From the NCBI GenBank assembly GCA_021325255.1, contig JAJPHP010000023.1, forward strand, positions 62,001 through 126,000: a DNA stretch of 64,000 nt. Reading direction: 5' to 3'. The translations under genes and the position numbers were made by a program. The notes under the pieces are model-generated. The model was not told the origin of the DNA. It saw only the letters and a program-made list of their open reading frames with translations, and searched no databases. How positions within the stretch are numbered: position 1 is the first letter of the stretch; each line of letters starts with the position of its first letter. This DNA comes from Nitrososphaerota archaeon. Lineage in GTDB: Archaea; Thermoproteota; Nitrososphaeria; Nitrososphaerales; CADDZS01. Shown piece by piece: positions 33,804 to 41,751 of this stretch.

Positions 33804-34808
33804 ATGGGAACACTCGAACAGGGATCAAGGAACGCGGTCCGCGTTTGCATGGGTCTGAACCAAGGCGAGAACGTCCTAATTGTTTCAGACCAGGGGACCG
33901 AAGCGATAGGCAGGGAGCTCGCGCGCCAAAGCGAAATTGTAACAGGTCCTGAAAGAGTAAAGCTCGTGCTTCTCGAAGATCATGTAAAGAGACCGATGAG
34001 CGTGATGCCCATACAAATCACAGACCTCGCCTCGTCCTGGGCCGATGTAACCTTCTGGGCCGCAAGGAGCCTTCCCGGCGAACTAGTGGCGAGAAGGGAC
34101 TTTCTGGACGTGGCGAAGGTTCACGCGCGCCACGGTCACATGCCCAACGTCACGATCCAGCTCATGGAGCAGGGGATGTGCTCCGACTACGACCAGGTCT
34201 ACGAACTCACGCACAAGGTTTACGACACGGTGAAGGGCTGCGGGGCAATCAGCGTCTCCAACAGGTTCGGCACGAGCCTGAGGGTCGAGTTCGATCCTAA
34301 CTGGCGCTGGGTGCCGAGCGACGGGAGATATCACTCGAAGGGCAAGTGGGGAAACCTGCCTGAGGGAGAGACGTTCACGGCTCCAAAGCACGTGGAGGGT
34401 AAACTGGTCACGAACCTCCTCGGCGACTGGTTTTCGGAAAAGTATGGCAACTTTAAGGACCCGCTGAGCCTTCGCATCGAAAATTCAAGGATGATCATGG
34501 ACTCGATCGAGTGCAAGAATTCGCAGCTCAAGAGCGATATCAAATCGTACCTCGCAACCGAAGAAAACAGCACCAGAGCCTCCGAGTTTGCGCTTCCAAC
34601 GAATCCACTCCTGATGTCTCTGCCGACAGTAGGGAACCTCTTGCAGGACGAGAAGGCTCGAGTCCACATAGCTTTCGGAGACCCCTACCAGGCGGAGACC
34701 GGCGCTCCGTGGAAGTGCAAGACCCACGTTGACATGCTTTTAGAGCAGTGCGACGTTTCGATCGAAGGAAAGGGGCAGATAATGAAACATGGAAAGTACA
34801 CTTTCTGA
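33804..34808 (+). CDS. M29-family aminopeptidase-like protein
   Basis: A 334-residue protein related to the thermophilic M29 metallo-aminopeptidases, which bind two metal ions and cut N-terminal residues. The C-terminal half has the family's GNLPEGETFTAP with its metal-binding Glu, then HIAFGDPY, TGAPWKCKTHVDML and a final CDVSIEGKGQIMKHGKY. The N-terminal half is shorter than in classical M29 enzymes (about 410 residues). It may therefore be a divergent member or a related hydrolase. The gene is downstream of copy 1 of the two-palindrome element, which could regulate it. Confidence 0.78.
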   Translation: MGTLEQGSRNAVRVCMGLNQGENVLIVSDQGTEAIGRELARQSEIVTGPERVKLVLLEDHVKRPMSVMPIQITDLASSWADVTFWAARSLPGELVARRDFLDVAKVHARHGHMPNVTIQLMEQGMCSDYDQVYELTHKVYDTVKGCGAISVSNRFGTSLRVEFDPNWRWVPSDGRYHSKGKWGNLPEGETFTAPKHVEGKLVTNLLGDWFSEKYGNFKDPLSLRIENSRMIMDSIECKNSQLKSDIKSYLATEENSTRASEFALPTNPLLMSLPTVGNLLQDEKARVHIAFGDPYQAETGAPWKCKTHVDMLLEQCDVSIEGKGQIMKHGKYTF

Positions 34809-34882
34809 TCTAGCGACTGTTGATTCATTGTGTTGTCAATTCTTAAATATGCGATGCAGCTTCTCGCACAAGCAAAATAGAT

Positions 34883-35236
34883 TTGGTCCCGATATCTCAC
34901 CTCGTCCTATCCGCGGTGCAAGCAAGGATTCTTTTGGTAATTCTCGTCGAAGGACCAATGACTACCAGCACTCTCTCCAGCAGTGTCGGAATAAGCGAAT
35001 CTTCCTGGACGAAGGAGAAATCTTTCCTCTTGAGCTGCGATCTCATTCTTCAGGAAAAGACCAGGGTGATCGGTGAAAAGGGAGTTGTCAGGAAGACGAG
35101 TTTCACTCTCACAAGCAGAGGACGCTGCGTTGCCCAGAACCTCCTCTCGATTTCGACAATTCTCGGGCTCAACGTCACAGAGCCTCCAGTACAACCAATT
35201 TATGCGCTCAACCAACGCGTTCTTTCCGCATCCTGA
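34883..35236 (+). CDS. Winged-helix regulator
   Basis: A 117-residue protein with a winged helix: HLVLSAVQARILLVILVEGP, then TTSTLSSSVGISESSWTKEK as the helix-turn-helix, a second helix and a wing ending KTSFTLTSRGRCVAQNLL. It starts with a TTG 74 bases after the M29 gene and may be transcribed with it. The target is unknown. Confidence 0.65.
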   Translation: MVPISHLVLSAVQARILLVILVEGPMTTSTLSSSVGISESSWTKEKSFLLSCDLILQEKTRVIGEKGVVRKTSFTLTSRGRCVAQNLLSISTILGLNVTEPPVQPIYALNQRVLSAS

Positions 35237-35413
35237 TTCATTCTTGTCCTTTCCAAGACAACGAAAAGGAAGTGATGTACGACAGAGTAAGCGTGACAAT
35301 CGGCCCGCTTACTCTTCAATGCAGCATTTTTCGCCCGAGTGCGCACGAAATTTGAATCTCCTCCTTTCGACTATCCTTTTAATTCGCCCAACTCACAGAA
35401 GTTAGCAAAGAAA

Positions 35414-36811
35414 TTGCCAGGCAAGAGATCATCGGCCCGCAGAAGCAGCAGGGCAAAGAAGACAGGCAAAAAAAGAAGATCAACCCGCGCAGCGCAAGCT
35501 CAACAGAGTCGGAAAACTGCATCCAATAGCTTTCTAATCTCCGACGTCAGCGCAAGGCAGGTACTGGACTCAAGGGGAAATCCAACCGTAGAATCTGACG
35601 TTTTTACAAAGAGCGGAGAGTTCGGCCGGGGGACGGTTCCTTCGGGCGCCTCGACCGGAGTACACGAAGCTCTCGAGCTTCGAGATACGGGATCGAAGGC
35701 CTACGGCGGAATGGGCGTCCAGACCGCTGTTTCAAACATAACAAACATCATACGGCCGAAGGTCCTGGGCATCGACTGCAGGCAGCAGGATAAGATAGAC
35801 TCGCTGATGATCGAGCTCGATGGAACGCCAAACAAGGCAAGACTGGGCGCGAACGCAATCCTCGCCGTTTCGATGGCGAGCGCTCGGGCCGCATCAGCCT
35901 CCGAGAAGAAACAGCTCTTCGAGTATCTCGCGCAGAAAAGTAAGTACAGGCTTCCAGTCCCGATGATGAACGTAATAAACGGGGGCAAGCACGCGGGAAA
36001 CAACCTCTCCGTGCAGGAGTTCCTCATAGAGCCTGTCGGAGCAGGAGCGTTTCCGGACGCGCTCCGCATCGGCGTCGAGGTGTACCACGCGCTAAAATCA
36101 GTCCTCAAGAACAGGTACGGCCCGTCGGCAATCAATGTCGGAGACGAGGGAGGCTACGCGCCGCCGCTCGATACGACTCCATCAGCGCTGGACGCAATCC
36201 TCGAAGCAACAAAGAAAGCCGGTTACGACGAGGGCGTGATACGACTGGGTCTTGACTCTGCTTCGTCGAACTTTTTCAACGCCGAGGAAGGGACCTACCA
36301 GATCGACGGAAAGAAGAAAAGCGCCGGGGAGCTCCTGGATTTTTACACCGACCTTGTCTCCACGTACCCAATACTTTCGCTCGAGGACCCCTTCGCAGAG
36401 GATTCATTCGAGGACTCTGCAAGGATCACGTCGAAACTCGGCTCCAGGGTCAAGATAATCGGCGACGACCTCTACGTGACAAACCCGAGTCGCATACAGA
36501 GGGGGATCGAGATGAAGGCGACCAACGCCATTTTGATTAAACTAAACCAGATAGGCAGCGTATCCGAGACACTTAGGGCAATCGAGGTGTCAAAGAAGGC
36601 AGGGTTCTCGATCGCAGTGTCCCACAGGTCTGGCGAGACGGAGGACACGTTCATCTCCCACCTTGCTACCGCGGTGGAGAGCGAATTCATAAAGACCGGC
36701 GCGCCTGCGAGGGGAGAGCGCACCGCAAAGTACAATGAACTGCTCAGGATAGCCGAGATTCTCGCAGAGCGGGCAGGCTTTGCGGGTAGCGATCTTCTTG
36801 ATTCCGCCTAA
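35414..36811 (+). CDS. eno: Enolase with a basic N-terminal extension
   Basis: Enolase interconverts 2-phosphoglycerate and phosphoenolpyruvate in glycolysis and gluconeogenesis. Family hallmarks are VSARQVLDSRGNPTVESDV, GAILAVSMA-type helices, GGKHAGN, DVGDEGGYAP, the metal ligands in SLEDPF and GDDLYVTN, and SHRSGETEDT. The frame is open back to a GTG at 35339. A TTTTAATT box at about 35378-35385 would put the transcript start near 35406, so I favour the TTG at 35414. Either way a 43- to 68-residue extension precedes the enolase fold. It is rich in Lys and Arg (KRSSARRSSRAKKTGKKRR), which normal enolases lack. It may bind nucleic acid or membranes. Confidence 0.92.
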   Translation: MPGKRSSARRSSRAKKTGKKRRSTRAAQAQQSRKTASNSFLISDVSARQVLDSRGNPTVESDVFTKSGEFGRGTVPSGASTGVHEALELRDTGSKAYGGMGVQTAVSNITNIIRPKVLGIDCRQQDKIDSLMIELDGTPNKARLGANAILAVSMASARAASASEKKQLFEYLAQKSKYRLPVPMMNVINGGKHAGNNLSVQEFLIEPVGAGAFPDALRIGVEVYHALKSVLKNRYGPSAINVGDEGGYAPPLDTTPSALDAILEATKKAGYDEGVIRLGLDSASSNFFNAEEGTYQIDGKKKSAGELLDFYTDLVSTYPILSLEDPFAEDSFEDSARITSKLGSRVKIIGDDLYVTNPSRIQRGIEMKATNAILIKLNQIGSVSETLRAIEVSKKAGFSIAVSHRSGETEDTFISHLATAVESEFIKTGAPARGERTAKYNELLRIAEILAERAGFAGSDLLDSA

Positions 36812-36906
36812 CTCCAAAGAGAAAGAAAGAAAATTTCGAAATAATCTCTCACAAGACTCTAGACACGCATTCAGCCAGTCGATTAAAGGAGATAACTCTC
36901 AAAAAA

Positions 36907-37743
36907 ATGTCCGAAGAGGCAAAGACAACAGAGGGGGGAAGTGGGGCGACCCAGCAGACCACGTTTCAATACATTCTCTACGAAGTAAGGCCACGCAGCA
37001 ACTATGCAAAGATCACGATCAACCGCCCCGAAGTTATGAACGCCCTAAACCTACAGGTGAGGCAGGAGATACTCGCCGCTTTGGATCTAGCCGAGAAGGA
37101 CGAGGAGGCAAGGTGCGTGGTCCTCACAGGTTCTGGCGAAAAAGCGTTCAGCGCGGGTGCCGACCTCAAAATGTTCTTGACCATGACTCCCTTCCAGGCA
37201 AAGGAGTACCTGAAGGTCTCAAAGGGGGCCTCAAACCGCCTTGAGAATTTCCCAAAGCCTGTCATCGCCGCCGTCAACGGCTACGCGATGGGTGGAGGAC
37301 TGGAGCTCGCCATGTCCTGCGACATCATAATCGCATCAGAGAACGCCAAGTTCGCACAATCCGAGATAAACGTCGGCCTTATTCCGGGCGTCGGCGGGAC
37401 GCAGAGGCTCCCGAGGATCGTAGGACTCAAGAGGGCGAAGGAGTTGGTCTTCACCGGCACGTTGATAGATTCCCAGGAGGCTCTGCGGATCGGCCTTGTG
37501 AACAAGGTCGTGCCGCAAAACGACCTCGCAAAGGAGGTAGAGTCGCTCGTCCAAAAGATCTCAGAGAAAAGCCCTCTCATCCTGAGACTAGCAAAGGAGG
37601 CACTCAACAGGTCAGCCGCCTCGCTCAAGGACGGGCTCGACTATGAGAGCTCGCTCTTCGCATTCTGCTTTTCAACCCGAGATCAAAAGGAGGGCGCGCA
37701 GGCCTTCCTTGACAAGCGAAAACCGGCTTTCAAAGGTGATTAA
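36907..37743 (+). CDS. Enoyl-CoA hydratase/isomerase (crotonase family)
   Basis: A 278-residue crotonase-fold enzyme that hydrates 2-enoyl-CoA, in fatty-acid breakdown or in a 3-hydroxypropionate/4-hydroxybutyrate-type pathway. The oxyanion-hole loops GEKAFSAGADLKM and NGYAMGGGLELAMSCD are present; both catalytic glutamates are there (in GGGLELA and in SEINVGLIPGVGGTQRL). The first 25 residues are a polar leader. The start has AAAGGAGATAAC upstream. It lies 95 bases after enolase on the same strand and its stop overlaps the convergent V4R gene by four bases. Confidence 0.9.
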   Translation: MSEEAKTTEGGSGATQQTTFQYILYEVRPRSNYAKITINRPEVMNALNLQVRQEILAALDLAEKDEEARCVVLTGSGEKAFSAGADLKMFLTMTPFQAKEYLKVSKGASNRLENFPKPVIAAVNGYAMGGGLELAMSCDIIIASENAKFAQSEINVGLIPGVGGTQRLPRIVGLKRAKELVFTGTLIDSQEALRIGLVNKVVPQNDLAKEVESLVQKISEKSPLILRLAKEALNRSAASLKDGLDYESSLFAFCFSTRDQKEGAQAFLDKRKPAFKGD

Positions 37744-38263
37744 TCAACAAAGAGCCTGAACCTGCAGAGAGGAGAACCGCTCGACTCGCAGCTTACCTCC
37801 TGCACCTTGAAGTCATTCTTCAAGAGCTCCCTGCCAACGGTACTAAGGACCCCAGAAAAGAAGAAGCATGAAGTGGATCCGATGTCTGGACGGCGGAGAA
37901 CGAACGCACACCTCTCAACCTCGCACTCTGCGTTTCGCTCGTCTATCGTGCGAAACTTTAGTTTCACCCAGCCGCAGAGGAAGGCGAGCCTCTCAAACCC
38001 CTGTATGACCGCCTGCGTGTTCAGCCCGAGTTTTGGGACGGCTCCGAGGAGCTTTCGGGCATACCCCTCTCCCATCCTGTACAGAATAACGCCCGCGCCG
38101 CTCTGGAACTGGTCGTACAGTGCGTCACACATCGAGCGATACGCCGAGCAGCTGAAGAGTACGACCCTGGCATTTGTGATGCCGTCACGGAGGACGAGGT
38201 TATCTCGAGAGAGAGCAGAAGCGCCGTCTCCCCTTCGGAGAGGCGTTCGCGTGTGACAGACAT
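37740..38263 (-). pseudogene. V4R-domain protein, apparently frameshifted at a CT repeat
   Basis: From the first in-frame ATG (38132) the frame codes 130 residues of a V4R (4-vinyl reductase) domain: YRMGEGYARKLLG, GFERLAFLCGW, then C-terminal CESSGSPLCRFR, a small-molecule or metal-binding domain common in archaeal regulators. The frame stays open far upstream with coding character (LRDGITNARVVLFSCSAYRS) but has no start. An ATG at 38263 with GGAG eight bases before it opens a different frame (MSVTRERLSEGETALLLS). Removing one CT unit from the CT tract at 38207-38215 joins the two into a continuous 173-residue protein. So this is either a frameshift mutation by slippage, a sequencing error, or a switchable gene. 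Confidence 0.65.
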
Positions 38264-38597
38264 CTGTGAATCTCCAATACGCTCCGGTGGCGGGCCTTGT
38301 CTACGGCCAGAGAACGTATTCGTTACTTATTAACGTGTTTCAAAAAAAAAAGGGAAATCGACCTCGGATCAGAGTCCAGTGTTTGCGAGATTGATGAGAT
38401 GTATCTGAAAAAAATGAAGACAAGGGAATATCCAAATTCTCGCCTTTGAATCTCAGATTTCTATAGCGAATTTGAAGAGTACTTGATTTCAACATATTTG
38501 AACAGGAAGGCTCTCTTAAAGCCGAGGCACAGGCATTCCATTCCGATTTTTTTCTGGAAAGGAAAACTGAGAGTGCGGGACTCATCGCAAGGGAAGT
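38264..38597. other. Gap upstream of the V4R gene
   Basis: A 334-base stretch with an A-run (38342-38350) and no supported gene. It should hold the promoters of both divergent neighbours; TTAATAAG (minus strand, near 38330) is a possible TATA box for the V4R gene. Confidence 0.4.
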
Positions 38598-38906
38598 ATG
38601 ACCCTTTCAACAATGACGACGATTGAGATATTCAAATCAGCGAGGATTGTAAGCATCGACAGGGGCAACAGGACCTTCACGGCTTCAGGAATCGACACGA
38701 TTACCGGGAACCTGAGGACCAGAACCTTCGACTACATCACGGACGCGACGCTCGACAACGCGGAGCGCTGCCTGAGCGAGAAGGCAACAGTGACGATTGA
38801 TATCGATTCTTCGACGAAGAACATCAACGTGAGATTGCAGCAGCAACAAAGCAAAGTCTTCGCGGAGGATGCTCGAGCGGGAAAATTCAACTCCATGTCA
38901 CAGTGA
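38598..38906 (+). CDS. Small protein of unknown function
   Basis: A 102-residue soluble protein. The central part alternates short strands (SARIVSIDRGNRTFTASG, RTFDYITDATLDNAE, ATVTIDIDSSTKNINVRL), which suggests a small beta barrel. The tail is polar. An ATG six codons in (MTTIEIFKS) may be the true start. Codon usage supports a real gene; no family is recognised. Confidence 0.55.
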   Translation: MTLSTMTTIEIFKSARIVSIDRGNRTFTASGIDTITGNLRTRTFDYITDATLDNAERCLSEKATVTIDIDSSTKNINVRLQQQQSKVFAEDARAGKFNSMSQ

Positions 38907-38988
38907 GTACGGAACCAAAACGGGATCTTGGTACATTTGGAGTCTTTCAAAGCTGTAGGAGAATAGTTGGAGGAGAAAGAGAAATCAG

Positions 38989-39441
38989 TCAACGCGCTTC
39001 AAACAGCATCTCGAAGGCGTCCTCTCCCTCACCGTAATAGTCGGCAATCCTTGCGGTCTTGATAAAGCCAAACTTTTCGTAGAGAGAGATTGCCGCGAGG
39101 TTGTCCACTCTGACCTGAAGTACGATCCTTGCGATGCGCGCTCGCGTTATCGCGTCTTCGAGTAGAGCGCTCCCGATTCCTCTTCCTCTGCAGGCTGGAT
39201 CAACGGCTATGGATGCGATTATTTTTAGGTCGTTGTCTTTTGGATCGACAAGGATGCAGTACCCCACAAGTTGTCCTTCGATTTCGGCGACGCGGAATCC
39301 TCGAGGATAGCTTAAGAGGAGCTGGAGGAACAACGAGTGGGAGTACGGGTCGGGAAAGGAGGCGTTCTCTATTTCCTCCACTCGGGCAAGATCGGTTTGC
39401 TCGCAGTCCCTCACCTCCACCGGTAGGCCTTCGCTCATCAC
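38989..39441 (-). CDS. rimI: RimI-like GNAT N-acetyltransferase
   Basis: A 150-residue GNAT enzyme that would acetylate a protein N-terminus. It begins EVRDCEQTDLARVEEIENAS, has the acetyl-CoA binding motif ACRGRGIGSALLEDA and ends with the conserved NLAAISLYEKFGFIKTARI. The RimI/Ard1 type is common in archaea, where it acetylates many proteins. It stands alone with convergent and divergent neighbours. Confidence 0.88.
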   Translation of the reverse strand: MMSEGLPVEVRDCEQTDLARVEEIENASFPDPYSHSLFLQLLLSYPRGFRVAEIEGQLVGYCILVDPKDNDLKIIASIAVDPACRGRGIGSALLEDAITRARIARIVLQVRVDNLAAISLYEKFGFIKTARIADYYGEGEDAFEMLFEAR

Positions 39442-39990
39442 ATGTTTGGCCTTTCCTTTTGGTTTAGCTTCTCTTCTTTACCTCTGACAGATTGCGAAGT
39501 TGTTTTTCACTATTCTTTTCTCAAGTTGAGGGCGACGCCGAGAATCTGATGACTGATGTTTCTCCCTCAGCCCTGTCTTCATTTGTCTTCCTGAAGTGTT
39601 GGACTCCGAGACTTTGGTCACACATTATAACTGTTAGGACACTGCAAAAAGCATGACATGTCAAAAATTAGGACGGTCTTCTCCAGCTCGGGCCTGCGAA
39701 TGTGAATGATAGGAGGCGCGGGATACGCTTTCGGATGGAAATGAAACAACACTGGACCTCTCGCTTCATCTATGAAAGTCTGGGTAATATGCAGCGCTTG
39801 AGATCCAAAAAAAGAGAGGAGTAACAGATACTCTTGCAACGCGGATGCTAGTAAGGAAATCAAGACGGGTAATCCTATCCTCCCTCCTTCCTTTTTCTGC
39901 TTCCTGCCCGAAGCTTCTTGACATTGACCAGGGGAACGAGAAAGGAAATATAACTTTGAGAGTGGGAGATTCACCAGTGGCTAGAGTAAG
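39442..39990. other. Gap between the acetyltransferase and an OB/wHTH-like gene
   Basis: A 549-base stretch with overlapping minus-strand frames (39618-40167) that show no family features and run under the next gene. It contains AT-rich runs near 39940 (GGAAATATAACTTTG) that may be the promoter for the gene at 39991. Confidence 0.4.
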
Positions 39991-40830
39991 ATGAGCTCCA
40001 GCGATGAATCGACGGGCGAAGAGTTGCATCCTCAGACGCTTCAATTCCTCTCGGACCTCGTAGAGTCGGGTAGGAAGGGGGTAATCTGCGTCAGGATCGA
40101 CTCCGTTACGGAGAGCTTGCGCTCGAGGGGAGGCTGGCAGTACAGGAAGCTGCGCGTCTCCGACCACTCGATGGAGGCCGATGTCCTTATCGCGGAATCA
40201 AAGTTTGGATCCTGGAAGTTTCGCGCCGGGGACCATGTCGTGTGCGGTGCAAAGAGCAACGGCGTGGACAACGAGGGAAATCTGTCTTTGTTCTTCGGAG
40301 ATTTCACGGGCCCGTTCGATGCGGCGAGACTCCTTTTTGAGTACGCGGGTAAGACATTCGACGCAAAGCAGTCCTCAGGGAGGATGAAGTCGAACGAGAC
40401 GGTCTACCAGATCTCGGCGAGGGAGGCCAGGTCTCTCCTTGAATTGATCAGGCTATGGGTGCAGGAGGGGAAACCCCAGCACTACACAAAGTGGTGCCAG
40501 ATGCACCAGATCGTGGCCACGAACCTCTTCTACATGGGCCTCGTCAAGAGGACCGCGTCAATGTCGGGATACTACTACCCGACGAAGGAGGCCCTGGAGT
40601 TCTTCCAGGGGAAGAGGAACTTTACGAAGAAGAAGGTCTTCGCAAGGGATGCGGAGGGAAAACACGTCTTGGTGGCCGACGAAGGGGAGAGCAGGTCGTT
40701 TGCCGAATACCTCGAGGATTACGCGGATAGAGAGTCCGCCCTGAGGGAGTACAGGGAGGCGCTGGGTTCATGCGGGGAGCGAATTAAGGCAATTTTGGAG
40801 CACCAAGACCAGGCGCTACCCCCTGAGTAG
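39991..40830 (+). CDS. Protein of unknown function with OB-like N-terminus
   Basis: A 279-residue soluble protein. Residues 25-115 contain strands that could form an OB-like barrel (GVICVRIDSVTES, YRKLRVSDHSMEADVLIAES, WKFRAGDHVVCGAK). The middle (130-215) is helical with Trp/Tyr/His-rich segments (LLELIRLWVQEGKPQHYTKW, MGLVKRTASMSGYYYPT), like a winged helix. The C-terminal part is charged and helical. I recognise no family. A nucleic-acid role is possible but not shown. Confidence 0.6.
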   Translation: MSSSDESTGEELHPQTLQFLSDLVESGRKGVICVRIDSVTESLRSRGGWQYRKLRVSDHSMEADVLIAESKFGSWKFRAGDHVVCGAKSNGVDNEGNLSLFFGDFTGPFDAARLLFEYAGKTFDAKQSSGRMKSNETVYQISAREARSLLELIRLWVQEGKPQHYTKWCQMHQIVATNLFYMGLVKRTASMSGYYYPTKEALEFFQGKRNFTKKKVFARDAEGKHVLVADEGESRSFAEYLEDYADRESALREYREALGSCGERIKAILEHQDQALPPE

Positions 40831-40956
40831 CGTTTGAAGGAACACTGGAAATTCCCCCTTAATTGCTCATGAACAACACCTGTTTTGGGTCCGTGAGCGT
40901 TCTTATGGCTGAGTGGAAATGCAACGCTTAATTAGCAACCCTATTCTACCTCTGGA

Positions 40957-41475
40957 TTGAAACCACAAATGGTCTCAGATAGCGATATGGGCACTGTAGC
41001 GGGAGAGGAAGAGGAACAGAGCGGTGCGGGCGAAGAGGGAGAAATGCCTGAATCCACGTACGGCGCTGCCGAGGAAGAAAGTAAGGAAGAAGCGGGCGAA
41101 GAAGCTGCCGCGCCAGCCGAAGAACAGGCTGCTAAACCAAAGCCGACTAGGGGTGGCGGTCGACGCGCTGCTCTGAAAATCATCAGGCAGAATGTCGAGT
41201 CACTTTCGAAGGATCTCTCTGGCTTCAGAAAGGCGCACGAGGCGAATTCAAAGCGTCTCGAGAAGCAGGTCGCATCTCTGCGGAATGACGTCAATGCTCT
41301 GAAGAGCTACATCGCCAAGGAAAGCGCAAAGGCGAGAAGCAAGCAGGAAGCCTCGCTCGCAAGGATTTTCAGCAAACTGAGCGCTGCGAAAAAGCCGGCC
41401 GCACCTGCGAGGAAAGCTGCTGCTGCCGCGAAGAAAAAGAGTTCGTCAAAGTCAAAATCGAAAGGAAAGAAGTAA
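40957..41475 (+). CDS. Charged coiled-coil protein with a Lys/Ala-rich tail
   Basis: A 172-residue protein with three zones: an acidic Glu/Ala-rich N-terminus (residues 15-60), a helical coiled coil (SLSKDLSGFRKAHEANSKRL, then QVASLRNDVNALKSYIAKES) and a Lys/Ala/Ser tail (RKAAAAAKKKSSSKSKSKGK) like histone H1 or bacterial HU/H1 tails. It may bind DNA or act as a nucleoid-associated protein. Low complexity makes homology unreliable. A hairpin terminator follows the stop. Confidence 0.65.
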   Translation: MKPQMVSDSDMGTVAGEEEEQSGAGEEGEMPESTYGAAEEESKEEAGEEAAAPAEEQAAKPKPTRGGGRRAALKIIRQNVESLSKDLSGFRKAHEANSKRLEKQVASLRNDVNALKSYIAKESAKARSKQEASLARIFSKLSAAKKPAAPARKAAAAAKKKSSSKSKSKGKK

Positions 41476-41502
41476 CTTTAGTTTCAGGGAAGTAAGGACG
41501 TA

Positions 41503-41524
41503 GAAGGCACTGACCGGTGCCTTC
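41503..41524 (+). terminator. Hairpin terminator after the charged coiled-coil gene
   Basis: Perfect 8-bp arms GAAGGCAC (41503-41510) and GTGCCTTC (41517-41524) with a six-base loop, 28 bases after the stop codon, followed by pyrimidine-rich runs to about 41575. Confidence 0.65.
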
Positions 41525-41751
41525 TGCTGCTTCTTCTTCTATGCACTCTATCTTCTTCTTCTTTTTTCCACATCTCCCATTTTCTCTTTCATTTTTTTGA
41601 CTCCAATTCATTTTGACATGTTGGCTTTAGGCCCAGGTAATCATACACTGGTGTCAACAAACTCCGTATATACGTAAGACGCGTATTGTACGTGCTGCAG
41701 TAAGCGGGTGATGGGCGAGCCTTTGGGTGAGCGCCTAGTCACCTGCTCACA

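Noticed and set aside
39618..40167. Minus-strand frames in the gap before 39991
   Set aside because: They overlap each other and the following gene and show no protein-like pattern.
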